The translations under genes were made by a program, and so were the position numbers. Below are positions 43,276-50,654 of a stretch of 50,654 bases of DNA, piece after piece (within the stretch, counting starts at the first letter, position 1; every line of letters begins with the position of its first letter). Source of the stretch: Neopararhizobium haloflavum (GTDB lineage: Bacteria > Pseudomonadota > Alphaproteobacteria > Rhizobiales > Rhizobiaceae); NCBI RefSeq assembly GCF_002750855.1, contig NZ_NWUC01000013.1, positions 1 to 50,654 on the forward strand. The letters are read 5' to 3'. The notes beneath the pieces were generated by a model. It saw nothing but the letters and a program-made list of their open reading frames with translations. It was not told the DNA's origin and did no database searches.

Positions 43276-44388
43276 ATGGACGGTCGTCGCGACAGTCAAC
43301 TTCTTCTCAAATTGTCGTCGATCGACCGCGCTTTGAAACTCCTTCTTGCACTCCTGGTGTTGGGGCTTCTCTATGTAGCGAGGCTCTTCCTACTGCCGGT
43401 CGTCTTGGCACTGCTTTTTGCCCTGACCTTGAGCCCCTTGGTACGCTTCGGACAAAGACATGGCGTGCCGAATGCGGCTTCGGCACTGTTTTTGGTTGTG
43501 TCGGTCTCGGTTATCGGCATGGGCGGAGCCTATGTGGTGAGCGGGCCCGTTTCTGACTTTGTCGCTCGCGCGCCGGCAATCGTGTATGAAGCGAACCAGA
43601 AACTGCGTCATCTGCGTGCGCCGCTAGAGAACGTGTCCCGTGCGAGCGACCAACTCGATGAGTTAAGCGGCAGTGGGAATGATCCTGATGTGCAAAAAGT
43701 GCGGATCGATGAACCCGGATTGATTTTCGAGATCGGCGAAGAATTGGCGACAATGGGCGGCATCGTGCTGGTCACAATCGTTCTGACGCTCTTTCTGCTC
43801 GTTTACAACACAGCGATCTACGACAAGATCGTGCGCGCCATCCCCCGATTGTCGGATAAGAAGCTGGCGGTACAGACCATCAATTCGATCGAGCGGGAGA
43901 TATCCAGGTATCTACTCTCCATCACGATCATCAATATCTGCCTCGGATTCTCGGTGGCTGCGACGATGTGGATACTGGAGATGCCCTCGCCTTATTTGTG
44001 GGGCCTCCTGGCATGCGTATTGAACTTCATGCCCTACGTCGGCGCGATCGCCGGCGCTGCCATCCTCGGCACAGTCGCTCTTGTATCCATTGACCCATTG
44101 AGCCAAGCCGCCTTGGTCCCGTTTGCATACCTCATTTTGACGTCGGTCGAAGGCCAATTCGTGACACCAGCCGTTGTCGGCCGACGGCTGTCAATAAATC
44201 CGCTGGTTATCGTAATGTCCGTTGTGTTCTGGGCATGGATTTGGGGCGTCGCAGGCATACTTGTTGCCATACCGATCCTTGTTGTAGCGCGGACACTGTC
44301 CGAACACTTGCCGAGCTTTTCCGGCATACTGCATGCAATCGGTGATTCTAGGGAAGCTACCTTCGCGAATCGGGCGGGCAACGACTAA
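43276..44388 (+). CDS. AI-2E family (PerM/YdiK) transporter
   Basis: A 370-residue membrane protein with about eight helices. Two helices near the start (LLLALLVLGLLYVARLFLLP and ALLFALTLSPLVRFG) are followed by a cytoplasmic or periplasmic helical hairpin (residues about 90-150). The conserved second half has VYNTAIYDKIVRAIPRLSDK, LLACVLNFMPYVGAIAGAAI and LSINPLVIVMSVVFWAWIWG. The family includes exporters of AI-2 and Na+(Li+)/H+ antiporters, so the substrate is open. It stands alone after IS debris. Confidence 0.88.
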   Translation: MDGRRDSQLLLKLSSIDRALKLLLALLVLGLLYVARLFLLPVVLALLFALTLSPLVRFGQRHGVPNAASALFLVVSVSVIGMGGAYVVSGPVSDFVARAPAIVYEANQKLRHLRAPLENVSRASDQLDELSGSGNDPDVQKVRIDEPGLIFEIGEELATMGGIVLVTIVLTLFLLVYNTAIYDKIVRAIPRLSDKKLAVQTINSIEREISRYLLSITIINICLGFSVAATMWILEMPSPYLWGLLACVLNFMPYVGAIAGAAILGTVALVSIDPLSQAALVPFAYLILTSVEGQFVTPAVVGRRLSINPLVIVMSVVFWAWIWGVAGILVAIPILVVARTLSEHLPSFSGILHAIGDSREATFANRAGND

Positions 44389-44637
44389 ACGGCCTTTTCA
44401 GGTATGCCGTCTAAGGTGACGAATGGCGTGTGTGGCCTACCCCTTTGAGTGCGAGCCGTTGGCGATCTCATCCGAATTTCCCCATGCTATGCGGTCAAGC
44501 CATGAGAAGCTACATTTCCAACGAGACATTAGCAAAGCCGGCCGAGCCATCCATCCATCCGCAAGAACCACTCGTGCATGCATGAGGGCTGCAAGGCGTG
44601 GGGCGTGTATGAACCAGCTTCGGGAGGGACATCGGCA

Positions 44638-44919
44638 ATGGCAGAAGATCCACCACAGAGAGTGAAGCCGCCGCGGCTTTCCAAAGGCAGCATCAATCGC
44701 TCCCTTGAGTTGGAGCAGACACTCGACCCGGTTATTTGCCGTGCGATTGATCAGATCGTTTCCGATGCAGTTACCGCCCGCTGGAGCGAGGAGGAGGAGG
44801 CCGAGCAGGCATTTCCTGTGCAACGAAGATTTGGCAGACAACACTTCCACGATGATGGAGGTGGCAATGACCCCACAGAACGAATTGTTTTCCATCGCCG
44901 CTCCGCCGGTGTTGCCTGA
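44638..44919 (+). CDS. Hypothetical acidic protein (93 aa)
   Basis: A 93-residue protein beginning MAEDPPQRVKPPRLSKGSIN and continuing LEQTLDPVICRAIDQIVSDA with an EEEEAE patch. GGGAGGG lies upstream. The last 35 residues have a basic, irregular composition, which may mean a frameshift near 44810; the neighbouring frame runs into the next gene. No family is recognised. Confidence 0.4.
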   Translation: MAEDPPQRVKPPRLSKGSINRSLELEQTLDPVICRAIDQIVSDAVTARWSEEEEAEQAFPVQRRFGRQHFHDDGGGNDPTERIVFHRRSAGVA

Positions 44920-45082
44920 AAAGAACGATATTGCGGAAGCCAAGAGCCTCATGGTCCGTCCGTGGCGGCGGCAAAGACTTCCGTACTGTATAGTGACTAT
45001 CTCAACATTCAGATGGCAACAGTCCGGCGACCCGGAGATTTTTGAGGTTGCGCTATCTGACCTCAAGCGGCTGTCGCTTTGA
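44867..45082 (+). CDS. Hypothetical protein (71 aa)
   Basis: A 71-residue protein starting MTPQNELFSIAAPPVLPEKN and ending FEVALSDLKRLSL. GGAGG lies 5 bases before ATG 44867. It overlaps the end of the previous frame by about 50 bases, so the two could be one gene split by a frameshift. No family is recognised. Confidence 0.4.
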   Translation: MTPQNELFSIAAPPVLPEKNDIAEAKSLMVRPWRRQRLPYCIVTISTFRWQQSGDPEIFEVALSDLKRLSL

Positions 45083-45252
45083 GCCGACACGCAAGAAAAG
45101 CTCGGCCGTCAGCATGATGGCGGGCGATTTGGCTGGCCAACAACAACGCGAGAGGGTCTGACACGGGCGTTCCAGACAGCACGGGGGTGCTACCTGAAGG
45201 TTAGTAAAATTCGAGATGGAAACGCTCCATTGCCACCGCGAGAAGTTCGCCG

Positions 45253-45277
45253 GGAACATTCGCCATGAGCGATCCTT
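45253..45277 (+). promoter_or_regulatory. EcfG-like promoter upstream of 45299 gene
   Basis: GGAAC (45253-45257), 16 bases, then CCTT (45274-45277); one mismatch from GGAAC-N16-CGTT. The start codon lies 21 bases downstream, a short leader that still includes AAGGAG. Confidence 0.4.
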
Positions 45278-45298
45278 TCGACATGAAGGAGACAGCTA

Positions 45299-45514
45299 AT
45301 GCGCTATGAATTCGTTGTAACCGGCACGGGCAATCAGACACCTCCAGTTTCATTGGAATTTGATGATTGTAGGGAAGCAAGACGGGAGGCCATGCGCGCG
45401 CTCAGTGATTTGATGCGCGAGCAGGTCAAAACGAGCACGTTTCGAAATGCCGCGATCGACGTGAAAGACGATAAGGGGCAAGCCATCTTCCGCACGACTG
45501 TAACCGTGGAATAG
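45299..45514 (+). CDS. DUF6894-like small protein
   Basis: A 71-residue protein starting MRYEFVVTGTGNQTPPVSLE, then DDCREARREAMRALSDLMRE and ending AIDVKDDKGQAIFRTTVTVE. The middle helix and the final strand fit DUF6894, although the N-terminal PRYFF part is changed. AAGGAG lies 7 bases before the ATG. A possible EcfG promoter precedes it. Probably a stress-induced small protein of unknown role. Confidence 0.6.
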   Translation: MRYEFVVTGTGNQTPPVSLEFDDCREARREAMRALSDLMREQVKTSTFRNAAIDVKDDKGQAIFRTTVTVE

Positions 45515-45793
45515 CGCCAGCGACCGTTCCGCACCCATCGTATCCAATGACGCGGATGGAGAGTGCGAGCCGGTCACGGCCCGATGAGCAGAGCAGAAAC
45601 TGAGTGGGCTGAGCGACGACGCGCCGAAAGGCCTTGCTCGCTTTCCCCCCACTTCCATTGAGACGGAATTCATTCTCGGCACCGACCTGCGTAGTACTGC
45701 TTGGTGTCGTACGGACGACCGCGTCGTTGATTACACCGGGCGAGGTGAATGGATCCAAAAAAACCGCGCATAAATTCGGGTGGTGAAGCGGTG
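45515..45793. other. Intergenic region without recognised features
   Basis: Nothing beyond a run of seven A near 45760 was seen in these 280 bases before the EcfG promoter at 45794. Confidence 0.35.
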
Positions 45794-45818
45794 GGAACAA
45801 TGCCGAGCCAGCATCGTT
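45794..45818 (+). promoter_or_regulatory. Consensus EcfG general-stress promoter
   Basis: GGAAC at 45794-45798 and CGTT at 45815-45818 with exactly 16 bases between match the alphaproteobacterial EcfG (sigma-EcfG/PhyR-NepR) consensus without mismatch. The DUF6894 ATG lies 30 bases downstream, and the Crp/Fnr gene follows. Confidence 0.7.
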
Positions 45819-45848
45819 CGCCGTTTTTGGCGCACGGCAGGAGCTCTC

Positions 45849-46091
45849 ATGCCGACTTACTTCTTCGATACGGTCGAAGGCGCAGTGCTGTTCCACGACG
45901 ATGAGGGCATCGAACTTCCAGGCAGTGACGAAGCTGAAGCAATGGCCAGACACGCTCTTGCCGATTTGGCAAAGGAAAAGCTACTCGAGAATAATCTCGA
46001 GCCGCTTATCATCGAAGTTCGCGACCGGGAGGACGGGCCATTGGCACGCTATGTGCTCACCCCCAAGAGGACTGCTCTTAACGGAACGTGA
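45849..46091 (+). CDS. DUF6894 family protein
   Basis: An 80-residue protein from ATG 45849, where AGGAG lies 5 bases upstream. It starts MPTYFFDTVEGAVLFHDDEG, then IELPGSDEAEAMARHALADL and ends with IIEVRDREDGPLARYVLTPK, the full DUF6894 plan. It stands under a consensus EcfG promoter and 90 bases before a Crp/Fnr regulator, mirroring the pair at 18698-19804. Function unknown. Confidence 0.8.
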   Translation: MPTYFFDTVEGAVLFHDDEGIELPGSDEAEAMARHALADLAKEKLLENNLEPLIIEVRDREDGPLARYVLTPKRTALNGT

Positions 46092-46180
46092 ACACTTTCT
46101 GAATTGCCGAAGAAGCACTCGGCATCCCGTCGCGTTGTCGCTCTGGGACAATGACCGTCATATTGCAAGGAGTGCTTATC

Positions 46181-46945
46181 ATGGACAGCCAGACCGCGGC
46201 CGAACCACTCATTAAGGCGCTGCGGGTTGAAGGATCGCTACCACGCGATGACGAGGAGAGGCTTCGTGCCCTCTCCTTTCGCGTTCAGACTTACGCGGGC
46301 GACGAGACCATCGTCGCCGAGGGCAGCCAGCCCGGCGAGAGTTGCCTGGTGATCAACGGGTTTGCTGCCCGGGTGCACTTTATGGAAGATGGTGCCCGTC
46401 AGATCTCAGCCATCCATATCGCCGGCGATTTCGTCGATCTCCATTCTCTGCACCTTGAGACGATGGATCACGAAGTTTCCGCGCTTGGTGCCTGTGAGGT
46501 GGCGACCGTGCCGCACGAAGAGTTGCTACGGCTGCTCGATGAGAGCCCACAGCTGATGTGGCTTTTCTGGCGGCTAACCGTAAAGGATGCGGCGATCGGG
46601 AGGGCCTGGATATCAGCGCTCGGCCGGCTCGCAGCCGACCAGCATCTGGCGCATCTGGTCTGTGAGCTCTATCAGCGATTGAGCGCCGTTGGAATTGCCG
46701 ACGATCACCGTTTCACTCTGCCTGCCACGCAGATCGACCTTGCCGACATGCTCGGCCTCTCCTCGGTTCATGTGAACCGGACGCTGAAGCTGTTGCGAGA
46801 GCGCGGATTGTTGGACTGGCAGAACCGTCAGGTCGAAATCCTACGGCCTGCTGCCGTAGCGGAATTGGCGCAATTTTCGGACGATTATCTGCGTCTGAGT
46901 TCGGGCGAGAGGCGGTCCGCCTTTCGGAAACAGGCCAATCGCTAG
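46181..46945 (+). CDS. Crp/Fnr-family transcriptional regulator
   Basis: A 254-residue regulator from ATG 46181, with AAGGAG 8 bases upstream. The sensor domain includes YAGDETIVAEGSQPGESCLV and ISAIHIAGDFVDLHSLHLET. The DNA-binding part is LPATQIDLADMLGLSSVHVN, RTLKLLRERGLLDWQNRQVE. No FNR Cys cluster is present. The helix-turn-helix resembles the regulator at 18698-19405 (LxxSxVHxNRTL), suggesting a shared subfamily. The effector is not known. A terminator follows. Confidence 0.88.
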   Translation: MDSQTAAEPLIKALRVEGSLPRDDEERLRALSFRVQTYAGDETIVAEGSQPGESCLVINGFAARVHFMEDGARQISAIHIAGDFVDLHSLHLETMDHEVSALGACEVATVPHEELLRLLDESPQLMWLFWRLTVKDAAIGRAWISALGRLAADQHLAHLVCELYQRLSAVGIADDHRFTLPATQIDLADMLGLSSVHVNRTLKLLRERGLLDWQNRQVEILRPAAVAELAQFSDDYLRLSSGERRSAFRKQANR

Positions 46946-46975
46946 TGGTTGGATCACATGATCGGCAACAAAAAA

Positions 46976-46998
46976 GCGGGGCTGTGAACCCCGCCTTT
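46976..46998. terminator. Rho-independent terminator after Crp/Fnr gene
   Basis: Stem GCGGGG / CCCCGC with a 7-base loop, preceded by an A-run and followed by CTTT, so it may work in both directions. It lies 30 bases after the regulator stop. The 220 bases after it hold no gene. Confidence 0.7.
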
Positions 46999-47218
46999 CC
47001 CACTTCGATCGACGCTGCCAGTACATCCGTGGTCAGCAGTCTTCGAAGAGTAGCCGCGCACTCAACGCTTCCGAACCCGGCATGAGCCGTACCAAGAAGC
47101 GGAGCGCGCGGCGTTGACGTTCAAATGGGATGGGTCGCCGTTAGGTTCAAGTGATAAATCATGAGAAACGTCCGACTCTGCAGCCCCACCAACGCTAAGC
47201 GGAACCGAAGTACATCGT

Positions 47219-47599
47219 TTACCGCTGTCTCGCTTTGCGGTTGGCGTAGCGAAGGTCTCGCGCAGCCTTGCGGGCTGCTTCATCTTCGACAACGCGGGAG
47301 ATGCGGTCGCTCTCGACCTTGTCACGCGCTTCGATCTCGGCCTTGGCTGCGGCCTCGACCGCCGCTTCTCGCTCCAGCGCCTCAGCATGGATACGCTCTT
47401 CCTCATCGCGCTTGATGCGTTCGCGCTCGGCGCGTCGTTCTTCGCGAGCCGTAGCGACTGCCAATCGCTCTGCCTGGCGTGCAAGGCGCGTCGGCTCTGC
47501 AGCTTCTTTGGCGGCGCGGTGGGCCTTCAGCAAGGAGGCCTTCGCGTCTGCAGCTGCGGTGCGACGGTCGGAGAAGTCAGGAAGTTTATTGTTCTTCAA
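47219..47599 (-). CDS. DUF6481 family coiled-coil protein
   Basis: A 126-residue protein, almost all helix, built from Ala, Arg, Glu and Lys: LPDFSDRRTAAADAKASLLK, then long charged heptad stretches such as ERRAERERIKRDEEERIHAE. This is the DUF6481 plan seen in Hyphomicrobiales. The only fitting start is TTG at 47599; no strong ribosome site is visible, so expression may be low. It runs leftward after another Lys/Arg-rich protein at 47631-47855, 31 bases upstream. Function unknown. Confidence 0.7.
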   Translation of the reverse strand: MKNNKLPDFSDRRTAAADAKASLLKAHRAAKEAAEPTRLARQAERLAVATAREERRAERERIKRDEEERIHAEALEREAAVEAAAKAEIEARDKVESDRISRVVEDEAARKAARDLRYANRKARQR

Positions 47600-47630
47600 A
47601 ATGAGTATCCGGTTTCGCTTGTGGTCTTGG

Positions 47631-47855
47631 TCAGGCGGTAGCGGCGCGCTTGGAAATAAGCGCTGCTGCGACGCGAGCGCGATCGGTTTGATCCTTTGCC
47701 AGTCGAGCCTTCCTCAGGCGCAGGGTCTTTTCCTCGCGCGCATGAACAAGCGTATCGACTTCCTCTATGGCGCGGTCCTTCGCGAGAAACTGAGATTGCG
47801 CCTTGGTAAAGGCGATCTCGGCCAATTGACGCGCCTTGCTGTGTTGCTCACTCAT
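47631..47855 (-). CDS. Hypothetical helical protein (74 aa)
   Basis: A 74-residue, highly charged helical protein starting MSEQHSKARQLAEIAFTKAQ and continuing LAKDRAIEEVDTLVHAREEK. ATG 47855 is chosen since AAGGA lies upstream; a longer form from 47900 overlaps the cspA terminator. It probably forms an operon with the DUF6481 gene downstream. No family name is assigned. Confidence 0.55.
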   Translation of the reverse strand: MSEQHSKARQLAEIAFTKAQSQFLAKDRAIEEVDTLVHAREEKTLRLRKARLAKDQTDRARVAAALISKRAATA

Positions 47856-47901
47856 GGTGATTGCAGTTCCTTTTGATGCACTCGCCGTGGCGAGCTGCAA
47901 T

Positions 47902-47930
47902 AAAAAAGGTCAGGCGACTGGCCTGACCTT
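47902..47930 (-). terminator. Rho-independent terminator of cspA
   Basis: A perfect 10-bp stem AAGGTCAGGC / GCCTGACCTT around a 5-base loop, followed on the minus strand by a T-run. It lies 60 bases after the cspA stop. Confidence 0.9.
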
Positions 47931-47990
47931 CATTGGTGTCATGCTCTCGATGATGCCGGCTTATCCATGGTCAGCGAGAGCAAATCCTTT

Positions 47991-48200
47991 TCAGGCAGCC
48001 TGAAGGTTGCAGGCCGACATCTTGCCCGACTTGTTGTCGCGCTCCATCTCGTAGCTGATCTTCTGACCTTCGACGATTTCCCGCATACCAGAGCGCTCGA
48101 CGGCGGAGATATGGACAAACGCGTCCTGTCCGCCATTGTCCGGCTCGATGAAACCGAAGCCTTTGGTGGAGTTGAACCATTTAACTGTGCCAGTGGTCAT
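47991..48200 (-). CDS. cspA: Cold-shock protein CspA family
   Basis: A 69-residue single cold-shock domain: [20 protein letters not shown] carries RNP1 (KGFGFI), and [20 protein letters not shown] carries RNP2 (FVHIS). These proteins bind RNA or single-stranded DNA and act as RNA chaperones. AGAGGG lies before the ATG. A strong terminator follows at 47902-47930, so it is a single-gene unit. The long upstream gap could hold a structured leader as in other csp genes. Confidence 0.95.
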   Translation of the reverse strand: MTTGTVKWFNSTKGFGFIEPDNGGQDAFVHISAVERSGMREIVEGQKISYEMERDNKSGKMSACNLQAA

Positions 48201-48556
48201 GATGAACCCTCTCTTAGCAAAATTGAATCCACCCCGGCGCGGATGCGACGAGGCACGTAAGTGCGATTTTTGAAAGAGAGGTCTGTTCAGGGCGCGGTGC
48301 CAATCGCGCGATAACCAAAGCTCGGCAAGCAAATATCGATAGATTTCGATATAAAGCACCCCGCCGCCACCGTCAACTCTTGCTGACCAAGCCCTGAAGG
48401 CCTGGGCGAAATCCCGGGTCTTCCGACTGCTGCGCGACCGCCCCCTGAAATCGTCCCTGAGGCGTTCAAACATGCAACTTCATCTATTTTTTTTGGCGCG
48501 ATCCGCAGCGTGGAGTACAAGCTTGGCGAGGGACGATCCGACGGATTGGTGAGAGC
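48201..48556. other. Divergent intergenic region upstream of cspA
   Basis: About 350 bases with no supportable gene, separating cspA from the rightward broken gene at 48557. It probably carries the cspA promoter and untranslated leader. No thermosensor structure could be shown by eye. Confidence 0.35.
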
Positions 48557-48856
48557 ATGGAAACCTACGATGAGCTGCGGCGCTATATTCAGACGTAATC
48601 AAAACCCGATGCCGTTCAGAGTCTTGCGGTGCGGCGCATTGCGCTGAACTTTCAGGAGAACCCGGAAAAGGTCCTTGAGGCCATGTGTTTTCTCAAGGCC
48701 TACGAGAGCCTTGAACGCTCCATGTTGACAGGCGCCGAACGGCACCATGTCGAGGCCTTGCGGATCCATGCCATCGATTGTCTAGACGAATTGAACGCGC
48801 AAGTCAGACGGAACTGCCACGCATCGAACGACAACAACGCACAGAGTCGCCTCTGA
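48557..48856 (+). pseudogene. Small gene interrupted by a TAA codon
   Basis: From ATG 48557 the frame reads METYDELRRYIQT, then TAA (48596-48598), then in the same frame SKPDAVQSLAVRRIALNFQE, NPEKVLEAMCFLKAYESLER and on to a stop at 48856. A CAA Gln codon changed to TAA would explain it. Reinitiation at a GTG near 48629 would give a 75-residue product. No family is recognised. The hairpin at 48863 ends the unit. Confidence 0.5.
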
Positions 48857-48862
48857 CGAGAA

Positions 48863-48885
48863 GAGGCGGGAACATGTCCCGCCTC
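48863..48885. terminator. Bidirectional hairpin terminator
   Basis: A perfect 9-bp stem GAGGCGGGA / TCCCGCCTC with a 5-base loop sits between two converging genes, 7 bases after the rightward stop and 50 bases after the leftward DUF892 stop. Confidence 0.7.
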
Positions 48886-48934
48886 CTCAAACCCCGCACT
48901 CCAGACACATGAAGTCCGTCACGGCAACGTAGCG

Positions 48935-49441
48935 CTATGCCGCTTTGCTGGCCTTGGCTCGCTCGTTGGCGCTGGCATCGGCCAGCTTTGTCAGATCGCC
49001 ATCGGTCTTCATCTCTTCCTGCAGCGTTGCGTCGAGCAGTTTGGCGGCATCCTTCATGCCGAGTTCTGTTGCCCAGCGCTTTAGCGTACCATAGCGCGTC
49101 ATTTCGTAGTGCTCGACAGCCTGAGCAGCCGAAATCAGGCCGGCATCCAGCGCAGCCGTCCCCTTGAATTCGTCCATGATTTCTTCGCCCTCGGCGATGA
49201 TGCCCTCTATCGCATCGCAGGTTTTCCCGCGCGCGGCCTTTCCGATCAGCTCGAACACCTGCTGCAGCCGCTCGATCTGACCCTCGGTCTCGTCGCGATG
49301 CTTCTCGAACGCTGCCTTCAGATCCTCCGACTGCGCCGCACGTTGCATTTTCGGCAACGCCTTCAGGATCTTGCGCTCGGCGTAATAGATGTCTTTCAGC
49401 GTGTCGTGGAAGAGATCGTCCAGCGTTTTTTCTTTGGCCAT
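48935..49441 (-). CDS. DUF892 ferritin-like protein (YciE/YciF)
   Basis: A 168-residue four-helix protein. Family parts are LDDLFHDTLKDIYYAERKIL, LPKMQRAAQSEDLKAAFEKH, GIIAEGEEIMDEFKGTAALD and AAQAVEHYEMTRYGTLKRWA, with the carboxylate and His residues suited to a di-iron site. DUF892 proteins are stress-induced in many bacteria. Its ATG follows AAAAAGGGACC on the minus strand. An EcfG-like promoter lies about 50 bases upstream. Confidence 0.9.
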   Translation of the reverse strand: MAKEKTLDDLFHDTLKDIYYAERKILKALPKMQRAAQSEDLKAAFEKHRDETEGQIERLQQVFELIGKAARGKTCDAIEGIIAEGEEIMDEFKGTAALDAGLISAAQAVEHYEMTRYGTLKRWATELGMKDAAKLLDATLQEEMKTDGDLTKLADASANERAKASKAA

Positions 49442-49492
49442 GGTGAGGTCCCTTTTTGGTTGGCGGTCGCGAATATGCGACCGGGACCACCA

Positions 49493-49517
49493 AACTGCGA
49501 GCCTTGAGCGCTGTTCC
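49493..49517 (-). promoter_or_regulatory. EcfG-like promoter of DUF892 gene
   Basis: On the minus strand GGAAC (49513-49517), 16 bases, then AGTT (49493-49496); one mismatch from GGAAC-N16-CGTT. The start codon at 49441 is about 50 bases downstream. Confidence 0.45.
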
Positions 49518-49864
49518 GCCCTGCCGGGAATTTCGTGGCGGCCTTTCGCCTCCGCGTGAAGGCCATTGCCGAAACATTCTGGCACGACACATCCCGATCG
49601 CCTCAGCCGCCACCGAGGCTGGCGAAGCCGCGGCCTGTCTATGAGTAAACCGACATGGCGCAGCTTCGCTGTAAGGGGGTTGCGGACATCCGTGGACGGC
49701 GGCCTGGCGCCCAGCGGCCCCACTTAACATCCGCAAGGAGCGAAGTACGGGTAACACCGCATTTCACCTGACGAAGTCACCCTGCAGGGTGCGCAGGCTG
49801 GTCTTCAAAAAGATGCGATCCTGAAGCAATCATGATCAACGCGCCGCTGATTACTGCGCTGCAC

Positions 49865-50099
49865 TGTCAATCGGCGTACAAACTTGACCCCGTATCGGCG
49901 TCCGCGGCAGATCCTTTTGAACGACCACCCCTGCGCATGAAAAGCACGCCGAACCCGAGCTATCGTATCCACCGACTTCATCCCCGCACCATCCGCTCGC
50001 CGAAACTGGCGGGATGGTCGCTAATCATCTTCAAAATTGGGGGGGCAAAATTGGACGCTGATAACCCCGTCTAGGGGGTCAATTTTGCATGCCGAAACA
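49865..50099 (-). mobile_element. Internally deleted IS21-family mini-element
   Basis: A 235-base unit bounded by inverted repeats (49871-49891 and 50075-50095; 18 of 21 positions match, both with a TGACCCC core and TGT at the outer end). Further AATTTTG-type repeats lie inside the left end, as in IS21 multiple terminal repeats. From ATG 49981 the minus strand encodes MKSVDTIARVRRAFHAQGWS and FKRICR, the first 26 residues of IstA, then joins the other end directly. The rest of istA and istB are deleted. Confidence 0.7.
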
Positions 50100-50654
50100 C
50101 AGTCGCTGACATCTTCCGCGCAGCACGGCCTGCCTACCGGGCCGCCCATGCAGGGCGCTTAACCCTATAGAGCTGTTCAGAAATCTGAACCGATAAACAA
50201 TCTCGTCACGCGATTGAGTATTGGCTTTCGCCGAGGGGCGGAGCCGGGGTCGTTGCCGGACTGTCCACTTTTGGCGACAAACTTCGATAAGCCGTCGTTC
50301 CGGATCCGCTCCTCCTTGCCGCCGTTCCGGCTGTTGTGATCGCTATCCGAAACCTGCCGCTATCTAGGCTGCCCTCCGACAGAAGGAAGGGGACCAAGAC
50401 GCCGTCGGAAACGCTGGCGCTGGCCAGCGTTTCCGACGGCACATCGCCGCGCTCTTCATCCAGCGGTTCGCTACCTCGGATTGCGAGCCCGCGCCGTCTC
50501 AGGCCATCTTTATGAACCGCAGGTTCAAACGGATGATGCAGGCTCGACCCACGCATAGGCGGAAGTCTATATCTCCCGGGCGCAGGATGGATCGCATTCG
50601 ATCCGACGCACCGAAGCGTGGGTGATGTGAACCTCCGACAGGTGGCTGTCGCCC
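50100..50654. other. Terminal region, no certain gene
   Basis: Besides the large inverted repeat at 50401-50440, a small hairpin GTTCAG-AAAT-CTGAAC lies near 50177. A leftward 116-codon frame (50206-50556) covers the inverted repeat and has no recognisable product. At the window edge a leftward frame (50567-50654) reads GDSHLSEVHITHASVRRIEC and DPSCAREI then stop; it may be the 3' end of a gene starting beyond the window. Confidence 0.3.
50401..50440. repeat. Perfect 18-bp inverted repeat
   Basis: Arms GCCGTCGGAAACGCTGGC (50401-50418) and its exact reverse complement (50423-50440) flank the loop GCTG. Such a long perfect stem is much stronger than a usual terminator, and no T-run follows on either strand. 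It could be a recombination or protein-binding site. Confidence 0.75.

Noticed and set aside
48804-49757. 317-codon minus-strand frame over the DUF892 gene
   Set aside because: The DUF892 protein is in another frame and has the family motifs; this frame has none.
50206-50556. 116-codon minus-strand frame
   Set aside because: It spans the perfect inverted repeat and shows no domain or good ribosome site; not called as a gene.
1-50654. CRISPR arrays, tRNA or rRNA genes
   Set aside because: No regularly spaced direct repeats and no tRNA or rRNA consensus stretches were seen on reading the window.

Overview
The window reads as an alphaproteobacterium of the order Hyphomicrobiales (Rhizobiales), probably Phyllobacteriaceae- or Rhizobiaceae-like. 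Supporting signs are the high GC content, a fixNOQP/fixIS-type cbb3 oxidase locus, an HmrR-type copper operon, DUF6894, DUF6481 and DUF1127 proteins, and EcfG-like general-stress promoters. The many insertion-sequence remains and the mix of metal, stress and respiration genes suggest an accessory region such as a plasmid or genomic island; that is inference. No tRNA, rRNA, CRISPR array or replication gene was seen.

Layout. Positions 1-1.9 kb hold a DUF1127 protein, a decayed IS3 fragment and an acidic DUF4214 protein. Positions 1.9-6.8 kb hold a nickel/cobalt block. A CsoR/RcnR-family repressor, a His-tailed MFS exporter, a YqaA-like protein and an RcnA-like exporter run rightward; a His-rich periplasmic protein, HupE and a membrane-anchor protein diverge leftward. 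Positions 6.9-10 kb carry a methyltransferase, a rhodanese-ChrB fusion and the chromate exporter ChrA. Positions 10.3-15.9 kb form a copper block: DUF305 protein, shortened glutaredoxin, DUF7282 protein, and a copA-cueR-cytochrome c operon behind a textbook MerR-type promoter, with a decayed cytochrome c gene just upstream. A TadG-like protein (15.9-17.6 kb), a broken SRAP peptidase and a Crp/Fnr regulator diverging from a DUF6894 gene follow.

Positions 20.4-29.1 kb are the functional core. A group III truncated haemoglobin, a membrane protein and the nitric-oxide sensor NsrR lead with little spacing into ccoN-ccoO-ccoQ-ccoP, a 64-residue membrane protein, a DUF2189 protein, ccoI (copper ATPase) and ccoS. 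An NsrR-like palindrome sits just before the haemoglobin gene, suggesting that NO sensing is tied to this high-affinity oxidase.

Positions 29.2-42.9 kb are an insertion-sequence graveyard around stress genes: trehalose synthesis (otsBA), a BON protein and a large HPII-type catalase, plus a module built on a large serine recombinase. Positions 43.3-49.5 kb hold an AI-2E-family transporter, DUF6894 genes, a second Crp/Fnr regulator, a cold-shock protein, a DUF6481 protein and a DUF892 ferritin-like protein; several have EcfG-like promoters, one matching the consensus exactly. The last kilobase holds an internally deleted IS21 mini-element and a perfect 18-bp inverted repeat.
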